A stretch of 64,000 bases of DNA, taken from NCBI RefSeq assembly GCF_002197845.1, contig NZ_NIDE01000017.1, positions 666,712 through 730,711 of the forward strand, given 5' to 3'. This document shows, piece after piece, positions 17,164 through 25,508 of this stretch. The stretch is from Fimbriiglobus ruber (GTDB lineage Bacteria > Planctomycetota > Planctomycetia > Gemmatales > Gemmataceae). Positions within the stretch are counted from its first letter, which is position 1. Each line of letters opens with the position of its first letter. The notes beneath the pieces are model-generated. The model was not told the origin of the DNA. It saw nothing but the letters and a program-made list of their open reading frames with translations, and did not search any database. The position numbers and the translations under genes were made by a program.

Positions 17164-18765
17164 CTAGCGCAAGTCGTAGCGCATCACCACCGCGTCCCGG
17201 AAGCGGATTTTCTCCTCACACTTGCCCATGCCGTCGAGGTACGCCTGGATCGCGTACTCTTCCGTCGACTGCCGGTGGGCGATGAGTACCCACACCCGCT
17301 TCTGCCCGCGGAACGGCCGCAGTTCTTCCTGGAACCGGCTGATATCCTTGTCGCGATTCTCGACGCCGACCCGGACCGCCTCGCGCGGGAACGGGTATTG
17401 GGGCTGGTAATACTCGAAGGCTGCGGACGCGGCGTAGAAGACGTAAGCCTGATCCCCGGCCTGCCAGTTCTCGTGGGCGTACGCGATCACTTCCCGGGCG
17501 TCCTCGGCGTGGATGGGCCGCTTGATGCCCATGTAACACTCGTGCGCGGGGGCGATGAAGAGGGCCACCAGAAAAACCAGCCCGGACCAGCGGGCCACGC
17601 CTTCCAGGCGCTCGGCGATCAGGACTGCGCCGTACCCGACGACGACCAGCGCGGCCGGGACCGCGAAGATCAGTAGCCGCCCGGCGAACGGGTACTTGTG
17701 GAGGCCGGAGGCGAGCAGCGCCAGGACGAGCGGCGTGACCGTGGCGACGAGCAGCCGCCAGTCGGCCCGGGCCATCGCCAGACAGCCGATCAGGAAGCAG
17801 ACGCCGGCCAAACCCGCGGCGTGGATGATGTCCGGCTCGAACCCGGCGGGGGCGATGAAGAACGCGAAGAAGTGGTGGAAGATCCACATGATATCGCCCG
17901 GCCGCGTCGGCGGGAGGGGCATGAACTTCCCGGCCCAGTAGTCGAGGAGGTACTGGTTCATGCCGAGCTTGCGGGTGAACAGGAAGTAGCACGTCGCGAA
18001 GCTGACGCCCCAGGCGGCCACGACGGCGCAGCGGGCGGCCAGGGCCGGCCAGTCGCGGCGGACCGCCGCGTCCGCCAGGGCCGCCAGCCCGACGCCGCCG
18101 AGGACGAACGCCGCCGGGTGCGAGAACCAGACCGCCAGCGCCCCGCCGGCCGCCAGCGCGACCATCCGCCACCGCCCGGCCTCGCTCCGCCACACGGGCA
18201 GGCCGAGTAGCATCAGCCCGACGGCGATCGTGGCGTCCAGGCCGTACTGCTTGAACTCGGCCGAGTACCCGATGAGGTACGGGGCGAGCGAGAAGAGGAT
18301 GACCGCCGCCCGCGCGGCCGCCAGCGGCAGCGCCCGGTACGCGAGCGGCACGAACAGCGCTAGCCCGATCAGGCCGGCGACGAACGACGGCAGCCGCAGC
18401 ATCAGCTCGCTCCCGCCGAACGCCGTGGTGACGGTCTTGCACATCAACAGGTAGCCGACCGGCGCGCCCTGGTTCAGGTCGAGCGGTTCGAGCAATTCGG
18501 GCGACGTGCGGTAAACGACATTGAGGGCGAGCATCGCCTCGTCGATCCAGAGCGACTGGTTCCGCGCGTACGCGAACACCCGCAGCCCGGTGCCGGCCAG
18601 AATCGAGGCGACCACGAGTACGACCGGGACGGCTGCCAGGAGGCGCGCCCGCATCGGGCGGGGGGCTGGCACCGCGGGCGATTCGACCACGACCGGCTCT
18701 CTCATCGAAACCGACTCCCCGTCCTCAATCGCGAGCAATCGGTTGTGTGGCGTCACACGTTCCAT
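17164..18765 (-). CDS. Glycosyltransferase family 39-like membrane protein
   Basis: A 533-residue multi-pass membrane protein of the dolichyl-phosphate-mannose/ArnT-like GT39/GT83 class, which moves a sugar from a polyprenyl-phosphate donor to an acceptor on the outer face of the membrane. After the first membrane segment (AVPVVLVVASILAGTGLRVF) comes WIDEAMLALNVV, carrying the conserved acidic residues of the first periplasmic loop. Around ten further hydrophobic segments follow, and the C-terminal ~130 residues are soluble (EDAREVIAYAHENWQAGDQAYVFY). ATG at 18765 is preferred over a TTG one codon earlier. It is monocistronic; acceptor unknown. Confidence 0.82.
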   Translation of the reverse strand: MERVTPHNRLLAIEDGESVSMREPVVVESPAVPAPRPMRARLLAAVPVVLVVASILAGTGLRVFAYARNQSLWIDEAMLALNVVYRTSPELLEPLDLNQGAPVGYLLMCKTVTTAFGGSELMLRLPSFVAGLIGLALFVPLAYRALPLAAARAAVILFSLAPYLIGYSAEFKQYGLDATIAVGLMLLGLPVWRSEAGRWRMVALAAGGALAVWFSHPAAFVLGGVGLAALADAAVRRDWPALAARCAVVAAWGVSFATCYFLFTRKLGMNQYLLDYWAGKFMPLPPTRPGDIMWIFHHFFAFFIAPAGFEPDIIHAAGLAGVCFLIGCLAMARADWRLLVATVTPLVLALLASGLHKYPFAGRLLIFAVPAALVVVGYGAVLIAERLEGVARWSGLVFLVALFIAPAHECYMGIKRPIHAEDAREVIAYAHENWQAGDQAYVFYAASAAFEYYQPQYPFPREAVRVGVENRDKDISRFQEELRPFRGQKRVWVLIAHRQSTEEYAIQAYLDGMGKCEEKIRFRDAVVMRYDLR

Positions 18766-19013
18766 CAAGAAATCCTCAGCGGTTCGTCACGGAGGCGAAC
18801 AACGGAGGGGAGATGGTAACAATTACATAGAACGAGGGTCAACCCCACGAATGGGAGGGGCGGAAGGTGTAAAAAAGGATGGCGGCACGATGCCGAGTAT
18901 TGAGACGGACACCGGAGTCAGCTCAGAACACCTGTCGCCGCGCGGGGTTCTGGAATTTTTTCGGAACTTCATGCCTCGTGGCTGCCTCTAACACTCATGG
19001 GAGGCTGATTCGC

Positions 19014-19985
19014 ATGTCTACTCTCGCCGCCCGACTGGTTGGCCCGTTGGTTCGTTGTCTCGCACTCGGCGTTTTCGCTTGCGTTGTGGCCGGTGCCGCG
19101 CGTGGGCAAAACGAACCGGAAGAGGCTCCGACGCCACGCGCTTACGGCACCGAGACGCCGGTCGATCCCGACCCGGACGCCAAGTACAAACTGAATACCG
19201 ACAGCCTCAACTTCAGCAACATTCGGGACGACCAGCCGATCGTCAAAACGAGGGACCAAAACCGAGGCGAGTTCGACGCTCTCAACGACGTCATCCTCCA
19301 CGCCCGGCAGTTTACGACCGCGGACCTCGAAGCCCACGCCAGTAAGGACGTGATGCCGCGGGATCTCATGACCGAGGTCCGCAAAGACTACCAGTTCCAG
19401 CTGATGTCATTTGAAGGGCGGCTGGCCCGCCTGCGGCGCTGGCCCGAGCCGACCGAAGCGGTGGCCGCGGCTAAGGTTAAGAATGTGTACGAGGCGTGGG
19501 TGTGGATTAGCCCCAAGCGTGGGCCCGAGCTGGTTTGCGTGCTGCTGACCGAACTCCCGCCGGGGTTGGAGCCGTCACTGGAGTTCAACCCCACGAAGCC
19601 GGTGCGGTTCGCAGGGTATTATTTCAAACTCATGCGGTACGAGTCGGCCGAAGCGAACCCGAAAGATCCGACTCGCAACCAGATGCGCCGCGCCCCGCTC
19701 CTGATCGGCCGCGGCATCTCGGTTATTCCGGAGCAAGGAATCAACGTCGGAAATACGTGGCTGGAAGGCTTCGTACCGGGTATCCTGGCATTAATCGGCG
19801 TGATCGCGGTGGTGACTCTCGGGCTGACCTGGCTGTTCGGCCGCGGCGACAAGACGCTGCGGCGGGAACTCGCCGCCCGACGGGGGCGCAACCCGTTTGC
19901 CCAGGGGGCGGAAACTGGCGGCGAGTCTTCGGGCTCGCCCCAGGTCGATCTGCCGCCCCACGACCGCCACGATACCCCGGCCTGA
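19014..19985 (+). CDS. Exported membrane-anchored protein of unknown function
   Basis: A 323-residue protein not assigned to a family. It has a signal peptide (RLVGPLVRCLALGVFACVVAGAARG), a soluble region of ~210 residues (FDALNDVILHARQFTTADLE through the RAPLLIGRGISV segment), one C-terminal membrane helix (FVPGILALIGVIAVVTLGLTWLF) and a short basic, Gly/Ser-rich cytoplasmic tail. The ATG at 19014 has GGGAGG upstream; the frame upstream is not coding. It precedes the terpene-cyclase-like genes on the same strand but a hairpin separates them. The layout (periplasmic domain, single anchor, short cytoplasmic tail) is clear; the function is not. Confidence 0.7.
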   Translation: MSTLAARLVGPLVRCLALGVFACVVAGAARGQNEPEEAPTPRAYGTETPVDPDPDAKYKLNTDSLNFSNIRDDQPIVKTRDQNRGEFDALNDVILHARQFTTADLEAHASKDVMPRDLMTEVRKDYQFQLMSFEGRLARLRRWPEPTEAVAAAKVKNVYEAWVWISPKRGPELVCVLLTELPPGLEPSLEFNPTKPVRFAGYYFKLMRYESAEANPKDPTRNQMRRAPLLIGRGISVIPEQGINVGNTWLEGFVPGILALIGVIAVVTLGLTWLFGRGDKTLRRELAARRGRNPFAQGAETGGESSGSPQVDLPPHDRHDTPA

Positions 19986-19993
19986 CGACATTC

Positions 19994-20029
19994 GGCGTAC
20001 ATCCCCGAGTCGTCCCGGGGGTGTACGCC
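19994..20029 (+). terminator. Hairpin after membrane-anchored protein gene
   Basis: GGCGTACATCCCCG (19994-20007) pairs with CGGGGGTGTACGCC (20016-20029) with one G-T wobble, giving a 14-base stem and 8-base loop, then CGCCCTTTCATTTGGC. It lies 8 bases after the stop codon, consistent with an intrinsic terminator. Confidence 0.75.
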
Positions 20030-20116
20030 CGCCCTTTCATTTGGCTTTAGGTCTCTCTGGCCCGGGCCGTCTGGCGGTTTCCGCCGTACCGGTCCTCACA
20101 CGACGGAGGTCAACGC

Positions 20117-21701
20117 GTGGCTGCTCCCGCACCGGACAAGAAACTGGTCGACAAGCCGGCAGACAAAGCGGCGGTGATCCGCGTCGTCCAGGGGGCCGAA
20201 GAGACCCCGAACCAGCGGCTGGTCCGCAAGCACATCCCGGCGTGGGTCATCAGCGGCGCGGTTCACGTCGCCCTGATTGTTACCCTCATCCTGGTCGACC
20301 GGCTGATGCCCAAGGCCGCCGCCCAGCCGCCGTCGAATACGGAAATCGCCGTCGTCAACGACGACAGCGAGAAGGACCAGAAGCAACCCGACCTGACCAA
20401 CCCGGACATCGGGCTCGACTCCGAACTGCCGGCCGCCGTCCAGAACGACAACGTTCAGGACGTCAACGTCGATACCAAAGTCGTGGCTCCCGACGCCGGG
20501 ATTCAGGACGCGACCTCGAACGTCAAGCAAGACATCATCCCACCGGCCGGCATCGGCGACCCGTCGATGAACCCCGGTGCCGTCGGCGACGCCGGCGCGG
20601 TCATGGCCGGGGCCGGAGGGGGCTCGGACGGCGCGGTGATGAATTCCGGTTTCAACGGCCGCGGGAACGCGACCAAGAGTAAGCTACTCGCCAGCGGTGG
20701 CGGTAACTCGGCTTCCGAAGCGGCGGTGGCCCGCGGTCTCGTCTGGCTGGCGAAGCAGCAGCGGGCGAACGGGTCGTGGGTGTACGACGGGTCGAGCGGT
20801 GGTGACACCTGCGCGGCCACCGGCATGGGACTCCTCCCGTTCCTCGCCGCCGGCCAGACCCACAAGGTCTCGAAGGACAACAAGTACAACAAGAACGTCG
20901 AAGGCGGGCTGAAGTTCCTGATCAACAACCAGAAGCCGGACGGCAGCTTCAACCAGTCGACCGGCATGTACTCGCACGCGATCGCCACCGTTGCCCTGTG
21001 CGAGGCCCTGGGATGACCGGCGACCGATCGAACCTGCTCGGGCCGACCCAGCGGGCGGTCAACTACATCGTCAAGGGCCAGGGCGCGAACGGCAGCTGGG
21101 GTTACAGCGCCGGGCCAACGGGGACACGTCGATCGTCGGGTGGCAGATCCAGGCCCTCCAGTCGGCCAAGCTGTGCAAGGATCTGGTGGTCCCCAAGGAA
21201 ACGTTCGCCAAGGCCAGCAAGTTCCTCGACTCGGTCCAGACCGGGTCCGGGTCCCAGTACGGGTACAACTCGCCCGGGGCGACGCCGACGCTGACGGCCG
21301 TCGGTCTGTTGTGCCGGTACTACGCGAACGGGTGGGGTCCGAACAACCCGGGGATGGCCAAGGGCGTCGGGTACCTACTGAACACGTGGAAGCCGACGCC
21401 GGCCCGGATGGACATGTATTACTACTACTACGCCACCCAGGTGCTGCACTTCTTCGAGGGGGCCGAGTGGCACCGGGACTGGAACCCGGCCATGCGGGAC
21501 ATGCTCGTCAAGCTCCAGGTTCCCGCCGACAAGCCGGCCCTATCCGGCAGTTGGGATCCGGATAGCTCGTGGTTCGGCCCGCACTGCGGGCGGCTCGGGC
21601 AGACGTGCATGAGCCTGCTGACGCTCGAGGTCTACTACCGGCACCTGCCGCTCTACAAGCGGGACAACGCCGGACTCAAAGAACTCGAACGCGCCCGGTA
21701 A
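20117..21701 (+). pseudogene. Terpene-cyclase-fold (prenyltransferase/squalene oxidase repeat) protein, copy 1, frameshifted
   Basis: The GTG at 20117 follows GGAGGT. The N-terminal ~40 residues lead to a membrane segment (PAWVISGAVHVALIVTLILV), then a linker of about 130 residues and alpha/alpha-barrel repeats (ASEAAVARGLVWLAKQQRANGSWVYDG). Relative to copy 2 (from 21860), one G is missing in the run at 21010-21012 and another at 21112-21114, so the frame closes at 21016; the rest of the protein continues in other frames to 21701. Without those losses the product would be about 528 residues. Either this copy is broken or the two G runs were miscalled. Apart from these two bases the last ~946 bases are almost identical to copy 2. 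Confidence 0.85.
20748..21692 (+). repeat. Near-identical direct repeat, left copy (partner 22470-23416)
   Basis: The 3' parts of the two terpene-cyclase-fold genes match over ~946 bases with an offset of 1722, growing to 1724 after the two missing G bases. I found only two substitutions when reading them side by side (GGTGGTGAC versus GGTGGCGAC, and CACTGCGGG versus CACTACGGG). The homology stops abruptly at the last four codons. The pattern suggests recent gene conversion or a recent duplication. Confidence 0.9.
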
Positions 21702-21732
21702 CGCCGGCCCGCGTCTCCCGATAACACGACAC

Positions 21733-21756
21733 CCCCGCGGACTCTCCCCCGCGGGG
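21733..21756 (+). terminator. Intrinsic terminator after copy 1
   Basis: CCCCGCGG (21733-21740) pairs with CCGCGGGG (21749-21756), then TTATTTTA follows. This is a classic GC stem plus T-rich tail, 31 bases beyond the copy 1 stop. Confidence 0.85.
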
Positions 21757-21859
21757 TTATTTTACGCACCCGCAAAATCAATCTGTTGCCGGCAAGCACG
21801 TCAATGCCAGCCACGTGCGGCCTTAACCGTGCCGGCTTCTTCTCGACAGAGGTGTTCAC

Positions 21860-23425
21860 ATGGCTACTCCTGTAGCGCGCAACAAGGCGGCCCTCATCCG
21901 TGTGGTCCAGGGGGCCGAAGAGACCTCGCACCAGCGGCTGGTCCGCAAGCACATCCCGGCGTGGGTCATCAGCGGCGCGGTTCACGTCGCCCTGATCGCC
22001 ACCCTCATCCTGGTCGACCGCCTGGTGCCCAAGGTGGTCGTCGGGGACGACGTCCGACATCGAGATCGCCGTCGTCCCGACGACATCGAAAAAGAGCAGG
22101 TACCCGTCGATTTGACGGAACAGGACCTCGGGCTCATCCCCGAACTGCCGCCCGCGGTCGAGAGCGAAAAATTGGGTAAGAATAACATCGATAATCCAAA
22201 CCTCGACACAGACCCCGGGGTTTTGATCGCGCCGGGGGCTGTTGAGCGAGACGTGATGCCCCCGCCCGGCATAGGCACACCGTCTCTAACGCCCGGTGCG
22301 GATGGTGATAATAAGGGACTTGCGGTACCGGGGGCCGGCACTGGTGCGAGTGGAGTGATGGCGAACCCCTCATTGCTCGGCCGCAGTGGCGAAACGAAAA
22401 GCCGCCTCTTGCGCGATAATGGCGGCTCGCCCGAGTCCGAGGCGGCGGTAGCGCGCGGTCTCATCTGGTTGGCGAAGCAGCAGCGGGCGAACGGGTCGTG
22501 GGTGTACGACGGGTCGAGCGGTGGCGACACCTGCGCGGCCACCGGCATGGGACTCCTCCCGTTCCTCGCCGCCGGCCAGACCCACAAGGTCTCGAAGGAC
22601 AACAAGTACAACAAGAACGTCGAAGGCGGGCTGAAGTTCCTGATCAACAACCAGAAGCCGGACGGCAGCTTCAACCAGTCGACCGGCATGTACTCGCACG
22701 CGATCGCCACCGTTGCCCTGTGCGAGGCCCTGGGGATGACCGGCGACCGATCGAACCTGCTCGGGCCGACCCAGCGGGCGGTCAACTACATCGTCAAGGG
22801 CCAGGGCGCGAACGGCAGCTGGGGTTACAGCGCCGGGGCCAACGGGGACACGTCGATCGTCGGGTGGCAGATCCAGGCCCTCCAGTCGGCCAAGCTGTGC
22901 AAGGATCTGGTGGTCCCCAAGGAAACGTTCGCCAAGGCCAGCAAGTTCCTCGACTCGGTCCAGACCGGGTCCGGGTCCCAGTACGGGTACAACTCGCCCG
23001 GGGCGACGCCGACGCTGACGGCCGTCGGTCTGTTGTGCCGGTACTACGCGAACGGGTGGGGTCCGAACAACCCGGGGATGGCCAAGGGCGTCGGGTACCT
23101 ACTGAACACGTGGAAGCCGACGCCGGCCCGGATGGACATGTATTACTACTACTACGCCACCCAGGTGCTGCACTTCTTCGAGGGGGCCGAGTGGCACCGG
23201 GACTGGAACCCGGCCATGCGGGACATGCTCGTCAAGCTCCAGGTTCCCGCCGACAAGCCGGCCCTATCCGGCAGTTGGGATCCGGATAGCTCGTGGTTCG
23301 GCCCGCACTACGGGCGGCTCGGGCAGACGTGCATGAGCCTGCTGACGCTCGAGGTCTACTACCGGCACCTGCCGCTCTACAAGCGGGACAACGCCGGACT
23401 CAAAGAACTCGAACGGGTGCGGTAG
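21860..23425 (+). CDS. Terpene-cyclase-fold (prenyltransferase/squalene oxidase repeat) protein, copy 2
   Basis: A 521-residue protein with a short cytoplasmic N-terminus, one membrane helix (HIPAWVISGAVHVALIATLI), a low-complexity linker and an alpha/alpha-toroid with repeats such as ESEAAVARGLIWLAKQQRANG, GGLKFLINNQKPDGSFNQ and NYIVKGQGANGSWGY. It lacks the DXDD motif of class II cyclases, so cyclase activity is doubtful; in planctomycetes this fold is usual in secreted proteins of unknown role. Between about 22043 and 22089 the local frame looks shifted: another frame reads SDIEIAVVP, matching NTEIAVVN in copy 1, whereas the called frame gives an arginine-rich stretch. GAGGTG precedes the ATG. 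Confidence 0.85.
   Translation: MATPVARNKAALIRVVQGAEETSHQRLVRKHIPAWVISGAVHVALIATLILVDRLVPKVVVGDDVRHRDRRRPDDIEKEQVPVDLTEQDLGLIPELPPAVESEKLGKNNIDNPNLDTDPGVLIAPGAVERDVMPPPGIGTPSLTPGADGDNKGLAVPGAGTGASGVMANPSLLGRSGETKSRLLRDNGGSPESEAAVARGLIWLAKQQRANGSWVYDGSSGGDTCAATGMGLLPFLAAGQTHKVSKDNKYNKNVEGGLKFLINNQKPDGSFNQSTGMYSHAIATVALCEALGMTGDRSNLLGPTQRAVNYIVKGQGANGSWGYSAGANGDTSIVGWQIQALQSAKLCKDLVVPKETFAKASKFLDSVQTGSGSQYGYNSPGATPTLTAVGLLCRYYANGWGPNNPGMAKGVGYLLNTWKPTPARMDMYYYYYATQVLHFFEGAEWHRDWNPAMRDMLVKLQVPADKPALSGSWDPDSSWFGPHYGRLGQTCMSLLTLEVYYRHLPLYKRDNAGLKELERVR
22470..23416 (+). repeat. Near-identical direct repeat, right copy (partner 20748-21692)
   Basis: Partner of the repeat at 20748-21692. A second, shorter stretch of near identity covers the 5' parts of both genes (about 20186-20310 and 21905-22030), while the linker between them is diverged. 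The mosaic favours conversion of selected segments over a simple recent duplication. Confidence 0.85.
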
Positions 23426-23436
23426 GTCATAAGCGG

Positions 23437-23454
23437 TGGCCCGGCACCGGGCCA
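23437..23454. terminator. Hairpin between convergent genes
   Basis: TGGCCCG and CGGGCCA flank a GCAC loop, 11 bases after the copy 2 stop and 29 bases beyond the stop of the small Pmp3-like gene. It could end transcription from both sides; no T run is present. Confidence 0.5.
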
Positions 23455-23482
23455 TCATCAGTTATCACGACCAAGGTCACGG

Positions 23483-23683
23483 TCACGCGTAGTACCCGGC
23501 GACCGCCTGCAACAGGGAGTGGTTTCGCCGTTCGATGTTGTACTTCTCCAGGACGGCGAGGGCGTGCAGCAGTCCGGGAACGTAAAAGAATGCTGTCAGA
23601 ATGATGTTCTTGGCAGCCTGAGACGGTCGACCGGCGAGTGAAACGGCCAGCGGGGGGCAGACCAACGCGACTAATGTGAGCAC
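23483..23683 (-). CDS. Pmp3/YqaE-family small membrane protein
   Basis: A 66-residue hydrophobic protein with two membrane segments. The first carries LVALVCPPLAVSLAG and the second IILTAFFYVPGLLHALAVLE, matching the YqaE/Pmp3 (UPF0057) layout with PP in helix 1 and a PG(L/I)(L/I)HA motif in helix 2. The start is a GTG at 23683 because GGAGG sits at ideal distance upstream; a longer frame to 23821 exists but its extra part is not protein-like. Members are stress-induced plasma-membrane proteins thought to affect membrane potential or ion leakage. It stands alone, upstream of the PstS paralogues on the same strand. Confidence 0.82.
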   Translation of the reverse strand: MLTLVALVCPPLAVSLAGRPSQAAKNIILTAFFYVPGLLHALAVLEKYNIERRNHSLLQAVAGYYA

Positions 23684-23840
23684 GGCTCGTCCTCCATCTT
23701 CACCTGGAACCCATCGCAAATTCACACTAACCGCCAGGTGATGAATCGAGACTGAGAATCGCGTGAAAACAAGGTGAGACCCGCGCAAGACGTCTTGCAA
23801 GGTCGCTCCAAGCGTCCTCATCGCGCCGGCAGCCGTGGAA

Positions 23841-24929
23841 TTATCTCGCGGCGTGAATCGATTGAATCACCCGGTCCGCACGGGCGACGAGTTCGTTCGG
23901 TAAAGGGGCGTAAGCCGTGCGGCTGGCGAATTGTTGCCCGTCGTGCGTCACCCAGTTCAAGAAGTCGACAACGACGCGGCGGCGCTCCGCCGGCTGAGAT
24001 TGGTAACAGACCGCCCAGATCACGCCACAGATCGGGTACACATCGGCCCCGGATCGGTTCGTCAGTTTGAGCTCTGAATCCTCACTCACCCAGGCCGCCC
24101 GGGCGGCTGCCGTCATGTTCTCCGGCTCGGCCCGGATGAACGCAGTCTTGTCGCAGTTCTGGACGGCTCCGTACTGGAGGTGCAGGTCGATGTCGAACAC
24201 GTTGACGAGGTCGAGATACCCGATCGCCCCTTCGGTCAAGTGAACGGTGTCGGCCATCCCCTGGCTCCGGGCCACGCCCGCGCCGACCGGCCACACGACC
24301 TCGCTCCCGACGCTGCCCACTTCATTCCGCCAAAGTTCGCTGGCGCCGGCAAGATACTCGGTGAACAAGCTGGTGGTCCCGCTCGAATCCCCACGGTGGA
24401 CGACCACAACCGGTACGTCCGGTAAGGCGACCCCCGGGTTGATCGCTCTCAGCGCGGGGTCATTCCACCGGGTGATCTTGCCCAAGAACAGCCCGGCCAA
24501 AACGTCGGCCGTAAAGTTCAGCGGCGGCTTGTCTTCCAACGACTTGATGTGGTAGACCGGCACGACCGCACAGATCACGACCGGGACGTGAGCAATTTCC
24601 CCGCCCTTGGCTCGGGCCGCGTACTTCTGTTTGTCGGTCAGCGGGGCGTGGACGAACCCGATCGCGTACTCCCCGTCGAGCGTTTTCGTCACCCCCGCCG
24701 TCGAGCCCGTCGAATCGTACTCGACGTCCACGCCGCTGTCCTCTCGGTAAGCGGCGCGCCAGCGGTTCTCCAGGATAATTTGCGCGACCGAAGTGCCACC
24801 CGTCTTGAGCCGAACGTAGGCCGGTGCCGTGCTCGTTTCAAAAAGAGAGGACGAGTAAAACAACAGCAGGCTCGGACCGACACCGACGAAAACGATGGCG
24901 ATAAGTCTGACGATCGTACCCCGGCTCAT
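23841..24929 (-). CDS. PstS-like phosphate-binding protein, paralogue 1
   Basis: A 362-residue substrate-binding protein of the phosphate ABC transporter family with an uncleaved-looking N-terminal hydrophobic helix (VRLIAIVFVGVGPSLLLFYS). Phosphate-contact segments are present: KTGGTSVAQIILENRW, DSTGSTAGVTKTLDGEYAIGF and VVVVHRGDSSGTTSLFTEYLA. Most PstS proteins start the first motif with GA(G/S)xT; here it is TGGTSVA, so ligand details may differ. It is closely related to the protein at 25509, with ~70% visible identity, and both genes have CTCGGGAGAGC just upstream of the start. No pstC, pstA, pstB or phoU gene is in the window. Confidence 0.85.
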   Translation of the reverse strand: MSRGTIVRLIAIVFVGVGPSLLLFYSSSLFETSTAPAYVRLKTGGTSVAQIILENRWRAAYREDSGVDVEYDSTGSTAGVTKTLDGEYAIGFVHAPLTDKQKYAARAKGGEIAHVPVVICAVVPVYHIKSLEDKPPLNFTADVLAGLFLGKITRWNDPALRAINPGVALPDVPVVVVHRGDSSGTTSLFTEYLAGASELWRNEVGSVGSEVVWPVGAGVARSQGMADTVHLTEGAIGYLDLVNVFDIDLHLQYGAVQNCDKTAFIRAEPENMTAAARAAWVSEDSELKLTNRSGADVYPICGVIWAVCYQSQPAERRRVVVDFLNWVTHDGQQFASRTAYAPLPNELVARADRVIQSIHAAR

Positions 24930-25127
24930 CCCGCTCTCCCGAGACCAAACAACACGGCGGGCCGCCCCCGAACGGAACGAACCCGCCGCGAACAGCCCGC
25001 GTCCACGAACGAATCACATCAGTGGCAATTCAACCCACGGAGAATCGATGGGGATCGGCCGCACTGGATAAGAGTTAGTGTCGTAGCGCCACCCACGACA
25101 CGTCAAACCTATTTTCGGGCCGGCACG

Positions 25128-25150
25128 AAGAATGAGAAAAAAGTTCACAA
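25128..25150 (-). promoter_or_regulatory. Conserved element upstream of PstS paralogue 1
   Basis: Read on the gene strand the segment is TTGTGAACTTTTTTCTCATTCTT, about 200 bases ahead of the start. A near match lies 147 bases ahead of paralogue 2 (26747-26770), and similarity continues for ~15 bases beyond. Conservation in otherwise unlike spacers suggests a shared promoter or operator. It is not a recognisable E. coli-type Pho box. Confidence 0.45.
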
Positions 25151-25308
25151 TCTCGCGAGCCGCTCGGGAATCATCAGATGCGAATCGTGACCTGTGTCGG
25201 CTCGTTGTTGGTATCTCTCGGCTTACCAACGAGATACGGTTATCCTGTTTGTATGCTCATGAGACTTGGGGCCACAAATACGAAGTGCCAGTCGCCTCGC
25301 CTGCCCCC

Positions 25309-25480
25309 GCGGAATTGGCTTCGTTTGGTAAAAACAGGTGCCGGGCACCTCAGCGGCCAACTTCAGACCGCGGCCATACGACGCGGAATTGGCTTCGTTT
25401 GGTAAAAACAGGTGTTGTCGTCGCTCAGGGACCGGGGCTTGAGCCCCGGTGGGATTGGGTTCGTTTGGTAAAAGCCGATG
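25309..25480 (-). repeat. 32-bp interspersed repeat, three copies
   Basis: The unit starting GCGGAATTGGCTTCGTTTGG is identical at 25309-25340 and 25383-25414, and a degenerate copy lies at 25449-25480. Spacings are 74 and 66 bases. Read on the minus strand each unit gives a short open stretch resembling FYQTKPIP or LPNEPNP. It lies in a spacer and looks like a dispersed genomic repeat, not a CRISPR array, because spacers differ and the third copy has decayed. Confidence 0.85.
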
Positions 25481-25508
25481 CCAAAAGGGCCTGCCGCGTT
25501 GGCGATCG

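Larger units (their letters stand above)
24930..25508. other. Gap between PstS paralogues: upstream element plus 32-bp repeats
   Basis: No gene is supported in this 579-base stretch. From its PstS-1 side it holds the leader of that gene, an upstream element at 25128-25150 that recurs ahead of the second PstS gene, and a run of three interspersed repeats at 25309-25480. A short inverted repeat (CCGGGGCT/AGCCCCGG) sits near 25433-25448. Confidence 0.7.

Noticed and set aside
25309-25480. CRISPR array
   Set aside because: Only three repeats, one degenerate, with 42- and 34-base spacers of unequal length and no cas genes.
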